Positions 58,242 to 64,000 of a DNA stretch of 64,000 nucleotides are shown piece after piece (position 1 is the first letter of the stretch; every line of letters begins with the position of its first letter). Where the stretch lies: the NCBI RefSeq assembly GCF_020026895.1, contig NZ_JAINZW010000001.1, positions 558,001 to 622,000 of the forward strand, read 5' to 3'. This DNA comes from Novilysobacter selenitireducens. Lineage in GTDB: Bacteria; Pseudomonadota; Gammaproteobacteria; Xanthomonadales; Xanthomonadaceae. A model generated the notes under the pieces. The model was given only the letters and a program-made list of their open reading frames with translations. It was not told the DNA's origin and ran no database searches. The position numbers and the translations under genes were made by a program.

Positions 58242-58688
58242 ATGTTCCAGGGCGAGACCGCGATCACGATCGACGACAAGGGCCGGCTGGCGGTGCCCAC
58301 CGCCCACCGTGACGTCGTCGCGCGCGATTGTGGCAACCGCCTGGTGATCACCTACAACCCCTTCGAGTCCGGCTGCCTCTACCTCTACCCGCAGCAGGTC
58401 TGGGAGCGCGTGCGCGACCAGGTCAACAAGCTGCCCAAGGCCAAGAAGACCAGCCGCGTGATGCAACTCAAGCTGGTCGGCGCGGCCACCTTCGTCGAGC
58501 CCGACGGCAACGGCCGCATCACCGTGCCGGCCAGCCACCGCGCGGCCGTCGGCATCGAGAAGAAGGCCGTGCTGCTGGGCATGGGCGACAAGTTCGAGTT
58601 GTGGAGCGAGCAGGCGCACCACGCGCAGATCCGTCAGACCATCACTGACGAGGATCTGAGCGAGGACCTGCTCGACCTGCAGCTATGA
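58242..58688 (+). CDS. mraZ: Transcriptional regulator MraZ
   Basis: 148 aa. MraZ is an AbrB-like ring-forming DNA-binding protein that controls the division and cell-wall cluster. Two SpoVT/AbrB-type repeats are visible: [23 protein letters not shown] and [24 protein letters not shown]. Its own operator lies upstream. The stop overlaps the rsmH start (ATGA). Confidence 0.96.
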   Translation: MFQGETAITIDDKGRLAVPTAHRDVVARDCGNRLVITYNPFESGCLYLYPQQVWERVRDQVNKLPKAKKTSRVMQLKLVGAATFVEPDGNGRITVPASHRAAVGIEKKAVLLGMGDKFELWSEQAHHAQIRQTITDEDLSEDLLDLQL

Positions 58689-59650
58689 CGGGCGGTGGCG
58701 TGGACCGCGCCTCGGCGCCCTCCGGCCACCTTCCCGTGATGTTCTCGCAGGTCCTGGACGGCCTGCGCGTGGACGGGAACGGAACCTACCTGGATGGCAC
58801 GTTCGGCCGCGGCGGCCATGCGCGCGGCGTGCTCGACCAACTCGGCCCCGGAGGCCGGCTGCTGCTGATGGACAAGGACCCCGAGGCGATCGCCGTGGCC
58901 GAACGCGAGTTCGGTGCGGACCCGCGCGTGTCCATCTTCCGCGGCAGCTTCGCCGACCTCGCCCGCTGGGACGCGACCGCCGGCGGGCTCGACGGCGTGC
59001 TGCTGGACCTGGGCGTCTCGTCGCCGCAGCTGGATGTCGCCGAGCGCGGCTTCAGCTTCGGCAAGGACGGCCCGCTGGACATGCGCATGGACCCGGATTC
59101 CGGGATCAGTGCAGCGCAGTGGCTGGCCGAGGCGACCGAGCAGGAGATCGCCGACGTCCTGTGGACCTACGGCGAGGAGCGGATGAGCCGCCGCATCGCG
59201 CGGGCCATCGTCGCCCAGCGCGATGCCGAGCCGCTGACCCGTACCGCGCAACTGGCGGGCCTGATCGCCCGGGTCATGCCGCGCGGCGAGCAAAAGATCC
59301 ATCCCGCCACCCGCAGCTTCCAGGGCATCCGCATCTTCATCAACCGTGAGCTGGCCGACTTGGAAACCGGCCTGGACGCCGCGTTGGCGCAGCTCAAGCC
59401 CGGCGGCCGGCTGGCGGTGATCAGCTTCCATTCGCTGGAAGACCGCATCGTCAAGCAGTTCATCGCGCGCCACGCCAAGGCTCCGCCGGCCAACCGGCGG
59501 CTGCCGCAGGCCGACACGTTCGTGCCGTCGCTGCGTGCGATCGGCTCGGCGATGAAGGCGCACGCCGAAGAAACCGGCGACAACCCGCGCGCGCGCAGCG
59601 CCGTGCTTCGCATCGCCGAGCGGCTGGACACCGGCGGAGGTGCCGCATGA
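58685..59650 (+). CDS. rsmH: 16S rRNA (cytosine(1402)-N4)-methyltransferase
   Basis: 321 aa. RsmH methylates N4 of C1402, the same nucleotide that RsmI modifies. Motifs are [68 protein letters not shown] and [15 protein letters not shown]. It is coupled to mraZ and ftsL by 4-bp overlaps. Confidence 0.97.
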   Translation: MTGGGVDRASAPSGHLPVMFSQVLDGLRVDGNGTYLDGTFGRGGHARGVLDQLGPGGRLLLMDKDPEAIAVAEREFGADPRVSIFRGSFADLARWDATAGGLDGVLLDLGVSSPQLDVAERGFSFGKDGPLDMRMDPDSGISAAQWLAEATEQEIADVLWTYGEERMSRRIARAIVAQRDAEPLTRTAQLAGLIARVMPRGEQKIHPATRSFQGIRIFINRELADLETGLDAALAQLKPGGRLAVISFHSLEDRIVKQFIARHAKAPPANRRLPQADTFVPSLRAIGSAMKAHAEETGDNPRARSAVLRIAERLDTGGGAA

Positions 59651-59913
59651 GCCTGCGCCTGCTGCTCACCGTGCTGATCGCCGCCAACGTGGTGTCCGCG
59701 CTGGCGGTGGTGCACGCGCGCCATCGCCATCGCCAGCTGTTCGTCGAGCTGACCGCGCTGGAGAAGGCGCGCGACGAGCTCAACATCGACTTCGGCCGGC
59801 TGCAGCTGGAGCAGGCCACGTGGGCCGAGAGCAACCGCATCGACCAGGTCGCGCGTGACCGCCTGGGCATGCGCTTCCCCGAGGCCGACGAAACCGTCGT
59901 GGTGCGCCCATGA
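59647..59913 (+). CDS. ftsL: Cell division protein FtsL
   Basis: 88 aa bitopic protein. One membrane helix near the N-terminus ([20 protein letters not shown]) precedes a periplasmic coiled coil ([40 protein letters not shown]). It bridges FtsB/FtsQ and the septal synthase FtsW-FtsI. The end [15 protein letters not shown] is typical. It overlaps both neighbours by 4 bp. Confidence 0.93.
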   Translation: MSLRLLLTVLIAANVVSALAVVHARHRHRQLFVELTALEKARDELNIDFGRLQLEQATWAESNRIDQVARDRLGMRFPEADETVVVRP

Positions 59914-61820
59914 ACCGCGCGCCCGGCCGCCCCCCGCACCGCGCCGACGCTGCCACGCCGTGGCAGCGCCTGAAGACGCGTTTCGCCGCTCGCCCGGGCG
60001 GCGTGCGCACCCGCATGCGCTACAACGTCCGCAGCCGCGTGCTGATGGTCGGCGGCGCGATGGCACTGTGCTCGGTGGCGCTGGTGGGCCGCGCGTTCCA
60101 CCTGCAGGTCGTCGACAACGAGTTCTACCGCAAGCAGGGCGACGAGCGGATCCTGCGCGAGATCGCAATCCCGACCTCGCGCGGCATGATCACCGACCGC
60201 AATGGCGAACCGCTGGCGGTGTCGACGCCGGTGGAGTCGGTGTGGGGCAACCCGCAGGAGCTGCTGGCCAACCCCGAGCGCATCCCCGAGCTGGCCGAGG
60301 CGCTGGACGTCCCCGTGGACTACCTGACGCGCAAGATCAGCCAGCGCGGCAGCAAGGAGTTCATGTACCTCAAGCGCCGCATCAGCCCGACGGCGGCCAA
60401 GCGCATCCTGGCCCGCGGCATCCCGGGCGTGTTTTCGCAGCGCGAGTTCCGTCGCTTCTACCCGCAGGGGGAGGCGCTGGCGCACGTGCTGGGCTTCACC
60501 AACATCGACGATCGCGGGCAGGAAGGACTCGAGCTGGCGTTCGACGACTGGCTGCGCGGCAAGCCGGGCGCCAAGCGCGTCATCCGCGACAGCCGCGGCC
60601 GGTTCGTCGAGGACGTGGAACTGATCCGCGCCGCCGAAGCCGGCCACGACCTCACCCTGACCATCGACCGCCGCATCCAGTACCTGGCGTTCCGCGAGCT
60701 GCGCAGCACCCTGTTGCGCACCGGCGCCAGCGCGGGCTCGGCGGTGGTGATGGACGTCGACACCGGCGAGATCCTCGCCATGGTCAACCTGCCCACCTAC
60801 AACCCCAACGCGGTTGATCCGCGCAACGCCGACGCGCGCCGCAACCGCGCCGTGACCGACGTGGTGGAGCCGGGCTCGACCATGAAGCCGATCACGGTGG
60901 CCGCGGCGCTCAGCGCCGGCGTGGTCACGCCCGACACGCCGGTGGACGTGTCGCCCGGCTACATGTCGCTGGGGCGCTACACCATTCGCGATTTCCGCAA
61001 CTACGGCATGCAGACCGTTACCGGTCTCATCACCAAGAGCTCGAACCTGGGCGCGGTGAAGCTGGCGGAAAAGCTCGAGGACGACTACTTCCATGAGTTC
61101 GTGAGCAGCTTCGGCTACGGCCAGAAGCCGGGCAGCGGGTTCCCGGGCGAGTCCTCGGGCGTGCTGCCGCCGCCGGAGCGCTGGTACGGCTCGACCAAGG
61201 CGACCATGTCCTACGGCTACGGCCTGTCGGCCACGCCGCTGCAGATCGCCACGGCATACGCGGCACTGGGCAATGGCGGCAAGCGGGTCACGCCGACCTT
61301 CGTCAAGGGCGAGCGCCACGAGACACGCGAAGTGCTGTCGCCGCAGGTGGCCGACCAGGTCATGCAGATGATGCAGACCGTCACCGAGGAAGGCGGCACG
61401 GCGACCCAGGCGGCGATCCTCGGTTACCACGTGGCGGGCAAGACCGGTACCGCGCGCAAGTTCAACGACACCGGCGGCTACTCGCGCCGCTACGTGTCCT
61501 TCTTTGCCGGCGTGGTGCCGGTGGAGAACCCGCGCTTCTCGATGGTGGTCGTGGTCGACGACCCGGACGCCAGCAAGGGCTACTACGGCGGCCTGGTGTC
61601 GGCGCCGGTATTCAAGAACGTCATGGACGGCGCGCTGCGACTGATGGACGTGCCGCCGGACGACATCGACACGTGGCTCGCGGCGCAGGCCGAGGCCGAC
61701 GCCAAGCGCCGCAAGGCCGCCGATGCCGAAGCGGGCACCGCGCCAGTGGTGCCCGTCGTGCAGGCCGCCGTGTCGGCGCCGTCCGCGGTGCCCGCGGTAT
61801 CCCGGGGCGCGGCGCCATGA
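59910..61820 (+). CDS. ftsI: Septal peptidoglycan transpeptidase FtsI (PBP3)
   Basis: 636 aa class B penicillin-binding protein. A basic N-terminus and one membrane helix ([20 protein letters not shown], about 45-64) anchor it. The pedestal domain includes [19 protein letters not shown]. The transpeptidase motifs are STMK (323-326), SSN (377-379) and KTGT (511-514). An Ala/Val-rich tail of about 40 residues ([18 protein letters not shown]...) extends past the family core. It forms the septal cross-links with FtsW. Confidence 0.97.
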   Translation: MNRAPGRPPHRADAATPWQRLKTRFAARPGGVRTRMRYNVRSRVLMVGGAMALCSVALVGRAFHLQVVDNEFYRKQGDERILREIAIPTSRGMITDRNGEPLAVSTPVESVWGNPQELLANPERIPELAEALDVPVDYLTRKISQRGSKEFMYLKRRISPTAAKRILARGIPGVFSQREFRRFYPQGEALAHVLGFTNIDDRGQEGLELAFDDWLRGKPGAKRVIRDSRGRFVEDVELIRAAEAGHDLTLTIDRRIQYLAFRELRSTLLRTGASAGSAVVMDVDTGEILAMVNLPTYNPNAVDPRNADARRNRAVTDVVEPGSTMKPITVAAALSAGVVTPDTPVDVSPGYMSLGRYTIRDFRNYGMQTVTGLITKSSNLGAVKLAEKLEDDYFHEFVSSFGYGQKPGSGFPGESSGVLPPPERWYGSTKATMSYGYGLSATPLQIATAYAALGNGGKRVTPTFVKGERHETREVLSPQVADQVMQMMQTVTEEGGTATQAAILGYHVAGKTGTARKFNDTGGYSRRYVSFFAGVVPVENPRFSMVVVVDDPDASKGYYGGLVSAPVFKNVMDGALRLMDVPPDDIDTWLAAQAEADAKRRKAADAEAGTAPVVPVVQAAVSAPSAVPAVSRGAAP

Positions 61821-63307
61821 CCGCGGTGCGTCTGTCCGACCTGCTCCCCGACGTGTCGGGCATCCCCGCCGGCCTGCATGTCGGCGGGCTTGCGCAGGAC
61901 ACGCGCGAGCTGCGCGCCGGCGATGCGTTCCTCGCTGTCGAAGGCGAGGGCGGGGGCGCGCACGGGCTGAACTTCGTCGAGCAGGCGCGCGCGGCCGGTG
62001 CCGTCGCCATCCTGTTCGAGCCGCCGGCGCCCGAAGGGCTGGCCGCGCCTGCCGATGCGATCGCCGTGTCCGGCCTCCGCGCACGCATGGGCGGACTCGC
62101 CCACCGCTTCCACGGCAATGTCACCGAAGCCATGGACGTGGTGGGCGTGACGGGCACCAACGGCAAGACCTCGACCGTGCAGCTGCTGGTGCAGGCGTGG
62201 GCGATGCAGGGGCGCACCGCCGGCAGCATCGGCACGTTGGGCGCCGGTTTGCACGGGCACCTGGTGGCAACCGGCTTCACCACACCGCTGGTGCTGCGCC
62301 TGCACGCGCTGCTGGCGCAGATGCACCGCGATGGCGCGCAGGCCATCGCAATGGAAGTCAGCTCGCACGCGCTCGACCAGGGCCGGGTGGACGGCGTGCA
62401 GTTCGACGTCGCGGTGTTCACCAACCTCACCCGCGACCACCTCGACTACCACGGCGACATGGACAGCTACGCGCGCACCAAGGCGCGGCTCTTCGCGTGG
62501 CCGGGCCTGCGCGCGGCCGCGATCAACCTCGACGATGCCTTCGGCCGCGAGCTGCTGGCATCGCTGCCGGCCGGCGTGCGCGGCATCGGCCTCAGCTCGC
62601 GCGGCCGCGATGGCGCCGCCGTGCGCGCCGAGGCGATCACCCTCGACAACCGGGGAATCACGTTCGACCTGCGCATCGGCGACGCCACGTATCCCGTGCG
62701 TTCGCCGCTGCTGGGCCGCTTCAACGTCGACAACCTGCTGGCCGTCGCCGGCGCGCTGCACGCGCAGGACTGGGCGCCGGCCACGATTGCCGACACGCTC
62801 GGCCACCTGCAGCCGGTCGCGGGCCGCATGAACCGGTTGGGCGGCGACGTCGATGCCGCCGGCCGGCACCGTCCGCTGGTGGTGGTCGATTACGCCCACA
62901 CGCCCGACGCCCTGGAGCAGGCGCTGAACTCGCTGCGCGCCCACGCGCAGGCACGGCTGGTCTGCGTGTTCGGCTGCGGCGGCGAGCGCGACCGCGGCAA
63001 GCGCCCGCAGATGGCCGCCATCGCCGAATCGCAGGCCGACACGGTCATCGTCACCGACGACAACCCGCGCAACGAGGACGGCGACGCCATCGTCGCGGAG
63101 ATCCTCGAGGGCTTCCGCAACCCGGGACGCGCGCTGGTGCAGCGCGACCGCGCCGCCGCGATCGCACTGGCCATCGCCGAGGCGGGCCCCGATGACATCG
63201 TGCTGATCGCCGGAAAGGGCCACGAGCCGTACCAGGAAGTCGCCGGTGTGCAGCACCCGTTCGACGACACCGACGTCGCGCGCCGGCAGCTGGAAGCACG
63301 CGCATGA
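61817..63307 (+). CDS. murE: UDP-MurNAc-L-Ala-D-Glu:meso-diaminopimelate ligase
   Basis: 496 aa. It adds the third residue of the peptidoglycan stem peptide. The ATP loop is [11 protein letters not shown] (Lys117). The signature DNPR (415-418) selects meso-diaminopimelate rather than lysine, so the wall is of the A1-gamma type. [20 protein letters not shown] (with the lysine carbamylation region downstream), [15 protein letters not shown] and [14 protein letters not shown] are further Mur-ligase hallmarks. It is coupled to ftsI and murF by ATGA overlaps. Confidence 0.97.
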   Translation: MTAVRLSDLLPDVSGIPAGLHVGGLAQDTRELRAGDAFLAVEGEGGGAHGLNFVEQARAAGAVAILFEPPAPEGLAAPADAIAVSGLRARMGGLAHRFHGNVTEAMDVVGVTGTNGKTSTVQLLVQAWAMQGRTAGSIGTLGAGLHGHLVATGFTTPLVLRLHALLAQMHRDGAQAIAMEVSSHALDQGRVDGVQFDVAVFTNLTRDHLDYHGDMDSYARTKARLFAWPGLRAAAINLDDAFGRELLASLPAGVRGIGLSSRGRDGAAVRAEAITLDNRGITFDLRIGDATYPVRSPLLGRFNVDNLLAVAGALHAQDWAPATIADTLGHLQPVAGRMNRLGGDVDAAGRHRPLVVVDYAHTPDALEQALNSLRAHAQARLVCVFGCGGERDRGKRPQMAAIAESQADTVIVTDDNPRNEDGDAIVAEILEGFRNPGRALVQRDRAAAIALAIAEAGPDDIVLIAGKGHEPYQEVAGVQHPFDDTDVARRQLEARA

Positions 63308-64000
63308 CGCCGATGATGCTGTCGCAGATCGCGCAGGCCACCGGCGGGCGCCTGGTCGGCGAGGACCGTACGGTCGCCGCGGTCGCCACCGACACGCGCG
63401 CACTCGGCCAGGCGGGCGACGCCCTGTTCGTCGCGCTCAAGGGTGAGCGTTTCGACGGCCACGATCACGTCGAGGCCGCAGCCCGCGCCGGCGTTGCCGC
63501 GGCACTGGTGTCGCACGAGCTGTCAATCGACCTGCCGCAGGTGGTGGTCGCCGACACCCAGCGCGCACTGGCCGACTGGGCCGCCGCGGTGCAGCGCGAT
63601 CGGCACGCGCGGGTGATCGCCATCACCGGCAGCAACGGCAAGACCAGCGTCAAGACGCTGACCCTGGCGGTGTTGCAGCAAGTCGCCAACACCTATGCCA
63701 ACCCCGGCAACCGCAACAACGAGATCGGCCTGCCGCTGGCGGTGCTCGAGGCGCCGGAGGACGCGGCCTTCGCCATCTACGAGATGGGCGCGGGCCAGCC
63801 GGGCGACATCGCCTACCTGACCGCCATTGCCCGGCCCGACATCGGCCTGGTCAACAACATCGCGCCGGCGCACCTGGAGCGCATGGGCAGCCTGCTGGGC
63901 GTGGCCGATACCAAGGCGGCGATCTACGACGCGCTGCCGGTCGATGGCGTGGCGGTGATCAATGCCGACGACGCGTTCGGGCCGTTCTTCGCCGAGCGCG
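63304..64000 (+). CDS. murF: UDP-MurNAc-tripeptide:D-alanyl-D-alanine ligase, 5' part
   Basis: The first ~232 codons; the gene runs off the right edge. MurF adds D-Ala-D-Ala to complete the pentapeptide precursor. N-terminal [20 protein letters not shown] and [27 protein letters not shown] are the MurF recognition domain. The ATP loop is [14 protein letters not shown], followed by [17 protein letters not shown] and [20 protein letters not shown]. The start overlaps the murE stop. Confidence 0.95.
   Translation, partial: MTPMMLSQIAQATGGRLVGEDRTVAAVATDTRALGQAGDALFVALKGERFDGHDHVEAAARAGVAAALVSHELSIDLPQVVVADTQRALADWAAAVQRDRHARVIAITGSNGKTSVKTLTLAVLQQVANTYANPGNRNNEIGLPLAVLEAPEDAAFAIYEMGAGQPGDIAYLTAIARPDIGLVNNIAPAHLERMGSLLGVADTKAAIYDALPVDGVAVINADDAFGPFFAER

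Overview
The window is a high-GC bacterial chromosome segment. Gene content and order point to the gammaproteobacterial family Xanthomonadaceae/Lysobacteraceae (Lysobacter, Luteimonas and relatives). The main reasons are a type II secretion cluster in the order E-F-G-H-I-J-K-L-M-N-D (the Xps layout of Xanthomonas), the pepA-holC-valS block divergent from lptF-lptG, a single-domain XrvA-like H-NS protein, and many GTAG-type REP hairpins. The genus cannot be fixed from sequence alone. Coding density is high, and start/stop overlaps of the ATGA/GTGA type are frequent.

Layout. 1-5000: the tail of a CoA-transferase subunit, a secreted metalloprotease lipoprotein with a calcium-binding repeat domain, ETF-ubiquinone oxidoreductase, and alkB. 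5085-8608 (minus): an MCE/Mla-type lipid transporter operon (permease with fused STAS domain, ATPase, MlaD, PqiC-like lipoprotein). 8717-14648: a ThrE exporter, an H-NS-like protein, proS, a DUF4124 protein, pssA, a probable holD, and rimI. 14705-23693: valS, holC and pepA against lptF/lptG, then an RDD protein and xerD. 24018-29120: a lipoprotein DsbC, and purL carrying an in-frame repeat insertion. 29195-42002: the complete Xps-type secretion operon ending in two glycosyltransferase-like genes. 42040-46746: pyrF, ettA, glyA, nrdR. 46899-53105: riboflavin synthesis (ribD, ribE, a RibBX-type ribB, ribH) with nusB and thiL; thiL carries a second in-frame repeat insertion. 53165-57257: an FAD-linked oxidase, yraN, a short LpoA/LppC lipoprotein, rsmI. 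57358-57718: RNase P RNA. 58242-end: the start of the division and cell-wall (dcw) cluster, mraZ-rsmH-ftsL-ftsI-murE-murF, running off the end.

The genes are mostly core: envelope building (Lpt, Mla, LpoA, dcw), protein export, translation and DNA replication. No phage, insertion sequence, CRISPR array, toxin-antitoxin pair or defence island was seen, and no new multi-gene system. The most unusual content is the behaviour of small palindromic repeats. Two inverted REP doublets lie in frame inside the housekeeping genes purL and thiL. Other repeats supply the stop codon or last residues of alkB, holC and the RDD gene, and GTAG REP hairpins sit in several intergenic gaps. Further points are a likely unrecognised DNA polymerase III psi subunit, a RibB with a degenerate RibA domain, a GspE without the usual zinc cysteines, a five-residue insertion in serine hydroxymethyltransferase, and a striking 10-bp-periodic MraZ operator.
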